Counted from the stretch's first letter, positions 1 to 5,582 are shown. The stretch is DNA of 7,447 nucleotides from an uncultured Marvinbryantia sp. (GCA_947624335.1 CANQJX010000087.1:1-7447), one strand, 5' to 3'. Made by a program: numbers and translations. The notes: generated by a model from the letters alone, not told the origin.

Positions 1-1
1 G

Positions 2-6
2 CTCCT
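2..6 (-). promoter_or_regulatory. Probable Shine-Dalgarno site of the next gene, outside the window
   Basis: On the minus strand, AGGAG lies 4 bases after the cbiD stop codon. Its position and sequence match the ribosome-binding sites between the other genes of this operon, so another gene probably follows closely at the window edge. That gene itself cannot be seen, so this is inference from five bases. Confidence 0.4.
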
Positions 7-10
7 GACG

Positions 11-1165
11 CTATTTTTCTTTTTGAAATCTGGCAAGCAGCTCTCCGGCGCCTTTTGTCTCGCCCAGATAGCCGCGTCGGTTGGAAAAGATCACCGCCTC
101 TGTCTGCAGGGCGCCTCCGCAGCGGTGCTGCAGATAAAAGCGGATGCGCGGCAGCATCTCGTCCATAGTCTTTTGCACCAAACCTTTTTGCTGTAAAAGA
201 TCCAGCGCTTCTTCCGTGGTAACGGTATCGAGTATTGCGCGGACGGTTTCCGGATCCGCGCCGGCGCGCAGGGCATGCGCCGCCATCAGTTCGGCGCGGC
301 CGTCCGCGCAGCGCGAATGGGTGTTCATAATTCCGCCGGATACTTTGATAAATTTCCCGATATGCGCCACAAATAAAATTCCGCGAAACCCAAGCTGCGC
401 CGCCATGTCAATCGTCTCGCCCACATAATTGCTGCATTTCATAGAATCCGCGGTATCGATCCGCATCCCTTCGCGCAAAAACGCTTCCCCGTAATTGCCC
501 GGCGTGATCAGCAGATACCGGCAGCCGGCGGCGCGTTTGCTCTCCATTTCCAGACGGATGCTTGCAATCAGCGCTTCCTCGCTCATGGGAACCACGATCC
601 CGCTTGTCCCCAAAATAGAGATCCCGCCTTCTATGCCAAGTCTGGGATTAAACGTGCGGGCGGCAATCTCCTCTCCGCCCGGAACCGAAATCTCCGCCGC
701 CAGCGCGCACGGCTCCTCCAGTTCCTCACAGACCTCCTGCAGCGCCCGTGTGATCATTTCACGCGGAACGCGGTTGATCGCCGGCTCCCCCACCGCCTGT
801 GAAAGCCCCGGCTTTGTCACGGTTCCGACGCCTTTTCCGCCTGTGATCCGCACGCCCGCCTGATCGCTTCTTGTTACCTTGGCAAAGATCAGCAGCCCGT
901 CTGTCACGTCCGGGTCGTCTCCCGCATCTTTTCGCACGGCGCAGGACACCGCCGACGCTTCCCGGCAAATCTCCTCAACCGGAAGATGCAAGGTTGTGCC
1001 CTCCGGCGTTTTCAGATCAACCGAGCGGATCTCTTTTTGCAGAAACAACATAGCAGCCGCTGCTTTCGCCGCGGCTGCCGCACAGGTGCCCGTTGTATAT
1101 CCACAACGCAGCCTCTTATTATTTTTCAGTACATAGCGGTCCTCCAGACCGGTCTTCTGTGACAT
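11..1165 (-). CDS. cbiD: Cobalt-precorrin-5B (C1)-methyltransferase CbiD
   Basis: CbiD transfers a methyl group from S-adenosylmethionine to C-1 of the corrin ring, converting cobalt-precorrin-5B to cobalt-precorrin-6A in the oxygen-independent cobalamin pathway. It is cytoplasmic. The 384-residue product is full length for the family. Recognisable family blocks are GYTTGTCAAAA (residues 22-32), DAGDDPDVTDG (80-90), a glycine-rich GGKGVGTVTKPGL (109-121), the NPRLGIEGG...GTSGIV block (173-191), PGNYGE (222-227) and the HIGK...GGIMNTHSR block (268-285). I chose the ATG at 1165 because AAGGAG lies 6 bases upstream and overlaps the dut stop codon; the open frame runs 52 codons further, but that extension lies inside dut and has no family similarity. 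It starts 10 bases after dut, so translation is probably coupled. No other cobalamin gene is visible here, but the cluster may continue past the window edge. Confidence 0.95.
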   Translation of the reverse strand: MSQKTGLEDRYVLKNNKRLRCGYTTGTCAAAAAKAAAAMLFLQKEIRSVDLKTPEGTTLHLPVEEICREASAVSCAVRKDAGDDPDVTDGLLIFAKVTRSDQAGVRITGGKGVGTVTKPGLSQAVGEPAINRVPREMITRALQEVCEELEEPCALAAEISVPGGEEIAARTFNPRLGIEGGISILGTSGIVVPMSEEALIASIRLEMESKRAAGCRYLLITPGNYGEAFLREGMRIDTADSMKCSNYVGETIDMAAQLGFRGILFVAHIGKFIKVSGGIMNTHSRCADGRAELMAAHALRAGADPETVRAILDTVTTEEALDLLQQKGLVQKTMDEMLPRIRFYLQHRCGGALQTEAVIFSNRRGYLGETKGAGELLARFQKEK

Positions 1166-1175
1166 GTATTTCTCC

Positions 1176-1610
1176 TTATGCTTTTCCGGTGCTTCCAAAC
1201 CCGCCCCGGTCCTCGCCGTCCAGTCTTTCCACCCGTTCAAAGCAAACCGTCGGCTGATGTTCCATAATGCGGAACTGGCAGATACGGTCGTTGATATGGA
1301 TGCAGGTGTCGCGCAGGGCATACACCGGCATAAACCACTGGTCGTTATCGCCGCAGTATGTCTCGTCGATCACGCCGCAGTGATTCGTCTGGATAATGCC
1401 AAAGTTTTTAAAGGTGGAACTGCGCGGAACCACATGCGCCTCGTAGCCCTTTGGCAGCTTCATTCCCACGCCCAGCGGAATGAGCCGGAACTCTCCCGCT
1501 TTCAGTTCGATCTCCGCGGCGGAGCGCAGATCGATCCAGTCGGATTTCCCGTCGATATATTGTAAAGGTTCAATCTGATCGCTGAAATATTTAATCTGAA
1601 TGGTTTCCAT
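1176..1610 (-). CDS. dut: dUTP diphosphatase (trimeric dUTPase family)
   Basis: The enzyme hydrolyses dUTP to dUMP and pyrophosphate, which keeps uracil out of DNA and supplies dUMP for thymidylate synthesis. At 144 residues it has the usual size of the trimeric family, and all five motifs can be found: motif 1 reduced to IDLRSA (26-31), motif 2 PRSS (62-65), motif 3 GVIDETYCGD (79-88) with catalytic Asp82 and uracil-stacking Tyr85, motif 4 RICQ (109-112), and the C-terminal glycine-rich motif 5 RGGFGSTG (135-142) that closes over the phosphates. Motif 1 lacks the common AGxD form (it reads SDWIDL) and motif 3 has Cys where Arg is frequent; neither change removes the catalytic Asp. GGAGG sits 8 bases before the ATG. 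It lies 20 bases after nrdG and 10 before cbiD. Dut is also common in phages, but nothing else here is phage-like. Confidence 0.93.
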   Translation of the reverse strand: METIQIKYFSDQIEPLQYIDGKSDWIDLRSAAEIELKAGEFRLIPLGVGMKLPKGYEAHVVPRSSTFKNFGIIQTNHCGVIDETYCGDNDQWFMPVYALRDTCIHINDRICQFRIMEHQPTVCFERVERLDGEDRGGFGSTGKA

Positions 1611-1630
1611 TCCCGTTTCCTCCCCGCTCG

Positions 1631-2122
1631 TTACGCGCAGTGCAGCACTACTTTTCCCGTCTTGCGCGTCTGTGGTACGTCGATCACGCGCTGGTTGGAG
1701 CTTCCTTTCCAGTGAAGCTGCCGGTCCAGCTTGTCGATCTCAAATTCTCCGTCCACCAGCACATCCACATACTTCATAATGGGGTTGTTTTCCACCTCTT
1801 CCCAGAGGCTTCCCGTGTACATCCAGATCGTCTTGTCCGGAAACTTCTCGCGGATCTCGCGCGCAAGCGCTTCTACCTCCATCTGGCTGGTGGGATAGAG
1901 GGGATCGCCCCCGCTGAACGTAATCCCCGATATATATGGCTGGCGCAGTTGTTCAAAAATTTCTTCTTTTGCGGCCTCGTCAAAAGGCAGTCCTCCATCC
2001 GGGTCCCATGTGACCGGATTCTGGCACCCTTTGCAGCAGTGTGCGCATCCGGCAAGCCAAAGCACTACGCGCAGTCCGTCTCCGTTCAGCATATCGTCTT
2101 TGGTAATGTTGTGGTATCTCAT
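1631..2122 (-). CDS. nrdG: Anaerobic ribonucleotide reductase activating protein NrdG (radical SAM)
   Basis: NrdG uses a [4Fe-4S] cluster and S-adenosylmethionine to install the glycyl radical on the class III ribonucleotide reductase NrdD, allowing dNTP synthesis without oxygen. The 163-residue protein starts MRYHNITKDDMLNGDGLR, typical of the family. It carries the radical-SAM cluster motif CX3CX2C at Cys26, Cys30 and Cys33, with an additional Cys29 inside it, then FSGGDP (69-74) for SAM binding, and the C-terminal KGSSNQRVIDV block typical of NrdG. I placed the start at the ATG at 2122, where GGAGGT lies 4 bases upstream. The frame can be extended to a TTG at 2143, but that would put the Shine-Dalgarno site inside the gene. 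Its own promoter and two NrdR-like boxes lie just upstream. The partner nrdD is not in the window. Confidence 0.96.
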   Translation of the reverse strand: MRYHNITKDDMLNGDGLRVVLWLAGCAHCCKGCQNPVTWDPDGGLPFDEAAKEEIFEQLRQPYISGITFSGGDPLYPTSQMEVEALAREIREKFPDKTIWMYTGSLWEEVENNPIMKYVDVLVDGEFEIDKLDRQLHWKGSSNQRVIDVPQTRKTGKVVLHCA

Positions 2123-2137
2123 GCAGACCTCCGCCGG

Positions 2138-2153
2138 CAACAATATTTTGTGC
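2138..2153 (-). promoter_or_regulatory. NrdR-box-like operator, proximal to nrdG
   Basis: On the minus strand this reads GCACAAAATATTGTTG. Compared with the NrdR box as I remember it (acaCwAtATaTwGtgt), about 12 of 16 positions agree, including all the strongly conserved core positions. NrdR is the ATP/dATP-sensing repressor of ribonucleotide reductase genes. The site lies in the nrdG 5' UTR, ending 15 bases before the start codon and 5 bases from the Shine-Dalgarno site. The call is from pattern comparison by eye, supported by the gene it precedes and by a second copy upstream. Confidence 0.7.
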
Positions 2154-2173
2154 CGGGTTTTAACCCCGGCACA
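2149..2173. repeat. 25-bp inverted repeat linking the two NrdR-like boxes
   Basis: Perfect 9-bp arms TGTGCCGGG and CCCGGCACA (minus strand) flank a 7-base loop GTTAAAA. In RNA this could form a stable hairpin in the nrdG leader. On the minus strand it is followed by AAAATATTG and not by a U tract, so it is not a standard intrinsic terminator; the plus strand has no T run either. Its outer arms are the inner halves of the two NrdR-like boxes, so part of the symmetry comes from the boxes, but the matching CGGG/CCCG inside goes beyond them. Confidence 0.75.
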
Positions 2174-2184
2174 TCATTTAGTGC
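2169..2184 (-). promoter_or_regulatory. NrdR-box-like operator, promoter-proximal copy
   Basis: On the minus strand this reads GCACTAAATGATGTGC, a palindrome with perfect GCAC/GTGC ends. About 11 of 16 positions agree with the remembered NrdR consensus. It begins only 10 bases after the -10 hexamer, so it covers the expected transcription start and early transcribed region. The 15-bp gap to the second box (31 bp centre to centre, about three helical turns) matches the tandem arrangement known for NrdR, which makes chance resemblance less likely. Confidence 0.7.
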
Positions 2185-2194
2185 CCTATTGCTG

Positions 2195-2223
2195 ATTTTA
2201 CCATTTCCGGCTAATCACGTCAA
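2195..2223 (-). promoter_or_regulatory. Sigma-A-type promoter of nrdG-dut-cbiD
   Basis: The -35 hexamer TTGACG (2218-2223) and the -10 hexamer TAAAAT (2195-2200) are separated by exactly 17 bases on the minus strand. A start at a purine around 2187-2189 would give a 5' UTR of roughly 65 bases containing both NrdR-like boxes. The promoter begins 20 bases after the trpZ stop codon, so the nrdG operon can be transcribed independently of the T-box-controlled operon. Confidence 0.8.
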
Positions 2224-2243
2224 TAGGAGATTTTGATTTCACA

Positions 2244-3053
2244 TTATTTTGAAAAAAGAATCCTGTCGTTGTCCAGTTCCTTTCCGGCGCCGACGGAAAA
2301 CCTCTGCAAAAGCCCGTCTACCGTCAGTCCCTCGCGCTCTTTGCCCTGTATATCCAGCACAATTTTTCCGCTGTCCATCATCAGGGTGCGGTTGCCAAGC
2401 TCCAGCGCCGAGTGCATATTGTGTGTGATCATCAGACAGGCAAGGTGGTTTTCCTCCACTACGCGCTTCGTCAGATCCAGCACTTTTTCTGCGGTCGCCG
2501 GATCAAGCGCCGCCGTGTGTTCGTCCAATAGCAGAATCTTGGGCGGAACAAGCGTGGCCGCCATCAAAAGCGTCAGCGCCTGACGCTGGCCGCCGGAGAG
2601 CAGGCCCACCGGCTGCTTCATGCGGTCCTCCAGACCCATGCCAAGCAGGGCGAGGCGTTCCCGAAACAGCTTCCGTTCCTGGACAGACATGCGCGAAAAA
2701 GCGGAACCCCTTCCTTTTTTGGAGGCGCGCAGGTAAGCGAGCGTTAAGTTTTCCTCAATGGTCATGTTAGGCGCCGTCCCGCGCATCGGGTCCTGAAACA
2801 GCCTTCCGATCTGCGTCGCCCGCTTATAATCCGGAACAAACGTAATGTCGCGCTCATCCAGCTTTACGCTTCCCTCGTCGGGATAAAAGCTGCCGGCAAT
2901 GCAGTTAAACAGCGTGGACTTTCCCGCCCCGTTGCTGCCGATGATCGTGGCAAATTCGCCGTCCTCTATGGTTAAGGTGATGCCGTTGATCGCCACTTTT
3001 TCATTGACCGTGCCCGGATTGAAGGTTTTCTTTACATTGGTAAGCCTAAGCAT
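2244..3053 (-). CDS. trpZ: ABC transporter ATP-binding protein, predicted tryptophan importer (TrpZ-like)
   Basis: This is the cytoplasmic ATPase that drives the importer encoded with the two genes upstream. All nucleotide-binding motifs are intact in its 269 residues: Walker A GSNGAGKST (39-47), Q-loop Gln87 in LFQDP, signature LSGGQ (152-156), Walker B ILLLDE with catalytic Glu178, D-loop ALDP (182-185) and switch His211. The ATG at 3053 overlaps the end of the permease gene by 8 bases, and GGGAGG lies 5 bases before it, which fits translational coupling in one operon. The ATPase sequence alone would only support a general ABC importer subunit; the tryptophan assignment comes from the UGG-specifier T-box ahead of the operon and the known T-box-linked trpXYZ transporters of Firmicutes. 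No intrinsic terminator is visible between the stop codon and the nrdG promoter. Confidence 0.85.
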   Translation of the reverse strand: MLRLTNVKKTFNPGTVNEKVAINGITLTIEDGEFATIIGSNGAGKSTLFNCIAGSFYPDEGSVKLDERDITFVPDYKRATQIGRLFQDPMRGTAPNMTIEENLTLAYLRASKKGRGSAFSRMSVQERKLFRERLALLGMGLEDRMKQPVGLLSGGQRQALTLLMAATLVPPKILLLDEHTAALDPATAEKVLDLTKRVVEENHLACLMITHNMHSALELGNRTLMMDSGKIVLDIQGKEREGLTVDGLLQRFSVGAGKELDNDRILFSK

Positions 3054-3975
3054 CGTTTCCTCCCTTCCGCGCCGCCATTGCGGCCATCTTGCGCTTCTGG
3101 AACGCGGCTCTTTGCTTCAGATACGGCGCCGCGATCGCCACCGCGACGATCACCGCCGAAACCAGCTTTAAGCACTCCGCCGGCACATGCAGACGCAGCG
3201 CGATCGCCATGGCAAAACGGTAGAGGCAGCTTCCAAGAATTACGCCGGCAATGTGTCTTTTCACAGAGCCCTTTCCGATCAGCGTCTCGCCGATGATCAG
3301 GCTTGCCAGCGCAATGGTAACCATGCCTGTTCCAAGATTGATGTCGCACATTTTCTGATAATGTCCGATCAGGCATCCCGAAAGCGCCGTAAGCGCGCCG
3401 GATACGCACAGCCCCACCGTTACGGTAAAGCCCGGATTGATGCTGGACGCCTTTACCATGTCGGTATTATCGCCGGTAGCGCGGATGGAAAGCCCAAGAC
3501 GGGTCCCAAGAAACCAGCCTAAGACCACGCACACGATCACAACCAGGATAATCGACACGATCAGGCGGTACCATGTGTTTCCCAGCCAATCCTGAAACAG
3601 CGTATAGATGGTATCCGCTTTAAAAATGGACAGGTTGGAAGAAAATCCCATCACGGCCAGATTCACCGTGTACAATCCGGTGTTTACAATAATACCGGAC
3701 AGGATCGGCTCCACTCCCATTTTTGTCTGCAGCATCGCCATGATAAAGCCGGAGCATACGCCCGCCAGCATCGCGGCGGGCAGCGCCAGAATGGGATGCC
3801 CCATAATCGCCACCTGCGCGCCGACGGCGCAGCCTAAAGTAAAGCAGCCGTCGGTAGACAGGTCGGCAATTTTTAAAATAGAAAAACTCAGAAACAGCGC
3901 CAGCGCGACCAGGGCGTAAATAAACCCAAGTTCCAGCGCGCTGATCACAACCGGAAGGGATAGTAATGAACCCAT
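3046..3975 (-). CDS. trpY: ABC transporter permease, predicted tryptophan importer (TrpY-like)
   Basis: This 309-residue membrane protein is of the BPD_transp_2 permease type, the fold shared with branched-chain amino-acid and ribose importers. About eight or nine hydrophobic segments can be seen, roughly at residues 8-30, 43-57, 61-82, 90-110, 137-157, 183-203, 217-235, 243-262 and 268-285. The cytoplasmic loop GLSIRATGDNTDMVKASSIN (161-180) corresponds to the conserved RAxG...N...A coupling segment that contacts the ATPase. The C-terminus is basic (KQRAAFQKRKMAAMAARKGG) and probably cytoplasmic. The ATG at 3973-3975 follows AAAGGAAG, and the gene begins 39 bases after trpX. A single permease gene implies a homodimeric channel. 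Substrate is inferred from the T-box and the neighbours, not from the permease sequence. Confidence 0.85.
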   Translation of the reverse strand: MGSLLSLPVVISALELGFIYALVALALFLSFSILKIADLSTDGCFTLGCAVGAQVAIMGHPILALPAAMLAGVCSGFIMAMLQTKMGVEPILSGIIVNTGLYTVNLAVMGFSSNLSIFKADTIYTLFQDWLGNTWYRLIVSIILVVIVCVVLGWFLGTRLGLSIRATGDNTDMVKASSINPGFTVTVGLCVSGALTALSGCLIGHYQKMCDINLGTGMVTIALASLIIGETLIGKGSVKRHIAGVILGSCLYRFAMAIALRLHVPAECLKLVSAVIVAVAIAAPYLKQRAAFQKRKMAAMAARKGGNDA

Positions 3976-4014
3976 GTTTTCTTCCTTTCTGGGTAAAAAT
4001 GATTTCGCGTTGCT

Positions 4015-5013
4015 TTATTCAAACTCTTCCGCCGTTACCGTCTCTCTTACTTCCGTGCAGACGTCCGCGAACCCGCTGTAATCCAGTCCCAGCTTTTCCG
4101 CAATTTCCGTATTGACGGTAGCGATCCCATTGTCAAACGTGGCAACCGGGGTTTTCGCCGGATCAGAGCCGTTGAGGACTTCTATGATCATATCGGCGGT
4201 AGCCGTACCCAGATTGGTGTAATCCACGCCGTAACCGCAGAACGCGCCGTTTAACGCAAAGGAATCCGCGCCGCCGTAATGCGCGATGCCCGCGTCTGCA
4301 AATTTCTCATAAATAGCCAGCTCCGACGTCATAATCGTATTATCGCTCGGCGTAAAGACTGCCTGGACTCCCGCCGCTACAAGCGCGTCCGCCGCCTGCA
4401 TTACTTCCGTATTATTTGTACCGGTTGCCTCTACCGCTTCTACGCCCTTTTCTTCCAGATAAGCCTTTGCGTCTTCAATCGGCTGTTTGGAAGCGTCCTC
4501 GGACTGGCTGTATAAAAGGCCGACCTTGGTAATATCCGGATTTGCAAGAAACATCAGATCCAAAATTGCCTTTGTGTCGAGCGCGTCGCTTGTACCCGTG
4601 ATATTTGCGCCCGGCTCCTCCATCGATTCCGCAAGCCCTGCGCCTACCGGATCCGACACTGCGGAAAATACAACCGGTATCTGATTATCTGCGGTCGCCG
4701 TCTGTACAATCTGCGCCGCCGGCGTTGCGATCGGTACGATCACGTCCACTTCATCCGCGATCATCTGCGCCGCAATCTGGCTTAACAGCGTGCCGTCCGC
4801 CTGTCCGTTCTGAAGCTGGCAGGTATAAGTATTTTCCCCGTCCTCGGAAGCTTCCGCCAGACGCGCTTCAATCGCTTCTTCAATCTGGTTTAAGGAAGCA
4901 TCGTCCACAAACTGAATGATGCCTACCTTGTAGTCCTTTGCCATAACGCCGCAGGCCATGGCGGCTGTCAGGGCGAACCCGGTTACAACACTTGCAAACA
5001 ATTTTCTTTTCAT
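4015..5013 (-). CDS. trpX: ABC transporter substrate-binding protein, predicted tryptophan binding (TrpX-like)
   Basis: This is the extracytoplasmic solute-binding component of the importer, 332 residues, of the ABC_sub_bind family. A basic start (MKRK) and a hydrophobic stretch to about residue 25 form an export signal. The cut may be by signal peptidase I after VMA (residue 25), or by lipoprotein processing at Cys21 in AMAC; the latter is a weak lipobox because it lacks the usual Leu at -3. The mature part begins KVGIIQFVDDASLNQIEEAIE and shows the two-lobe pattern of the family, with DVIVPIATPAAQ, IPVVFSAVSDPVGAG and later KVGLLYSQSEDAS and VFTPSDNTIMTS segments lining the expected cleft. 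AAGGAG lies 9 bases before the ATG. It is first in the operon, directly after the T-box terminator, which places its expression under tRNA control. Confidence 0.87.
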   Translation of the reverse strand: MKRKLFASVVTGFALTAAMACGVMAKDYKVGIIQFVDDASLNQIEEAIEARLAEASEDGENTYTCQLQNGQADGTLLSQIAAQMIADEVDVIVPIATPAAQIVQTATADNQIPVVFSAVSDPVGAGLAESMEEPGANITGTSDALDTKAILDLMFLANPDITKVGLLYSQSEDASKQPIEDAKAYLEEKGVEAVEATGTNNTEVMQAADALVAAGVQAVFTPSDNTIMTSELAIYEKFADAGIAHYGGADSFALNGAFCGYGVDYTNLGTATADMIIEVLNGSDPAKTPVATFDNGIATVNTEIAEKLGLDYSGFADVCTEVRETVTAEEFE

Positions 5014-5090
5014 AATCTTATTCTCCTTTTTTCTTTATTTAAACCATGCCTTTCTGAAAAATCCAGATCCGGCACGGTCTGATACAATAT

Positions 5091-5121
5091 AAAACCGCCC
5101 CAAGCAATTGCTTGAGACGGT
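5091..5121 (-). terminator. T-box-controlled intrinsic terminator before trpX
   Basis: A 12-bp stem, ACCGTCTCAAGC paired with GCTTGGGGCGGT (two G-U pairs), closes an AATT loop and is followed by TTTTATATT on the minus strand. Its 5' arm includes the CCGTCTCAA segment that otherwise pairs with the T-box sequence, so antiterminator and terminator exclude each other. About 78 bases separate it from the trpX start codon. Confidence 0.93.
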
Positions 5122-5325
5122 AATATTACTATTATCGCGGTACCACTCAACTTAACGTTAACGTCCACTTTCGCATGTACTGAACATACACTCCTGATTG
5201 ATAACGGGTTCGGTTCCCGACAGGTATTGGCTGCCCTCAAAAGTCCATTCGGCAAATCGTTCCATACCGCAATTCCACCCCCTGCGGCTCTCTGTGATTT
5301 CACATAAATGCCTACTCTTCTTTCT
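5091..5325 (-). ncRNA. T-box riboswitch with tryptophan (UGG) specifier
   Basis: This leader senses uncharged tRNA and allows transcription of trpXYZ when the amino acid is scarce. On the minus strand it begins near AGAAGAGTAGG, the usual start of stem I, followed by AGAGAGCCGC and GCGGT segments of the distal stem. The specifier appears in GAA-TGG-AC-TTTTGAG, giving UGG (5245-5247), the Trp codon. A hairpin CGGG/CCCG (5205-5219) follows, then stem III with base CGTTA/TAACG (5202-5206 and 5156-5160) and inner GTATGT/ACATGC. The T-box TTGAGTGGTACCGCG (5136-5150) pairs through TTGAG with CTCAA and GCG with CGT, leaving the UGGUACC bulge whose UGGU reads the tRNA acceptor end. The left boundary is the terminator; the right boundary is approximate. 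A 97-codon open frame through this stretch has no coding features and is discarded. Confidence 0.95.
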
Positions 5326-5355
5326 CAACGGTTTTTCTTTTCGAATGACTGCACA

Positions 5356-5532
5356 TTAATTAAACTTGCGCTTGCGAGCTGCTTCAGATTTTTTCTTACG
5401 TCTTACGCTCGGCTTTTCGTAATGTTCTCTCTTACGAATCTCCTGCTGAATCCCAGCCTTCGCGCAGTTTCTTTTGAAACGGCGTAACGCGCTGTCCAAA
5501 GTCTCGTTCTCTTTAACGATTACATTTGACAT
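5356..5532 (-). CDS. rpsU: 30S ribosomal protein S21
   Basis: S21 is a small basic protein of the 30S subunit that lies near the anti-Shine-Dalgarno end of 16S rRNA and helps initiation. The 58-residue product begins MSNVIVKENETLDSALRRFK, continues with RNCAKAGIQQEIRKREHYEKPS and ends in a strongly basic tail VRRKKKSEAARKRKFN, which matches the family along its whole length. The start follows a strong GGAGGGAGGT site (5546-5555), 13 bases upstream. It has its own promoter between it and alaS. In many clostridia rpsU is followed by a yqeY-type gene; here it is followed after about 30 bases by the T-box leader of trpXYZ. No separate rpsU terminator is visible, so its transcript may run into the T-box. 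Confidence 0.97.
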   Translation of the reverse strand: MSNVIVKENETLDSALRRFKRNCAKAGIQQEIRKREHYEKPSVRRKKKSEAARKRKFN

Positions 5533-5554
5533 AGTCTCACACCCAACCTCCCTC

Positions 5555-5582
5555 CAGTTGTAGATTGTGCATAATACAACTG
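5555..5582 (-). promoter_or_regulatory. Hairpin in the rpsU 5' UTR, abutting the Shine-Dalgarno site
   Basis: On the minus strand CAGTTGTA (5575-5582) and TACAACTG (5555-5562) form a perfect 8-bp stem with a 12-base loop TTATGCACAATC. The last base of the 3' arm is the first G of the GGAGGGAGGT ribosome-binding site. Such a structure could protect the mRNA 5' end or modulate initiation. Its function is unknown to me. Confidence 0.6.

Noticed and set aside
1166..1321. 52-codon N-terminal extension of cbiD
   Set aside because: It lies wholly within the end of dut and the short gap, and CbiD family similarity begins only after the ATG at 1165, which has a good Shine-Dalgarno site.
2123..2143. 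Upstream TTG start for nrdG, adding seven residues
   Set aside because: It would put the GGAGGT ribosome-binding site inside the coding region, and NrdG proteins begin at the MRYHNI segment.
2149..2173. Intrinsic terminator after trpZ
   Set aside because: The stem is strong, but neither strand has a T tract after it, and it lies downstream of the nrdG promoter where termination would silence the operon.
1640..2236. 198-codon plus-strand open frame opposite nrdG and its promoter region
   Set aside because: It is antisense to a clearly conserved nrdG, has no recognisable family, and crosses the nrdG promoter and boxes. It reflects the base composition of the opposite strand.
5010..5303. 97-codon minus-strand open frame between rpsU and trpX
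   Set aside because: It runs through the T-box stems, specifier and terminator, and has no ribosome-binding site or protein-like composition; the stretch is fully explained as a riboswitch.
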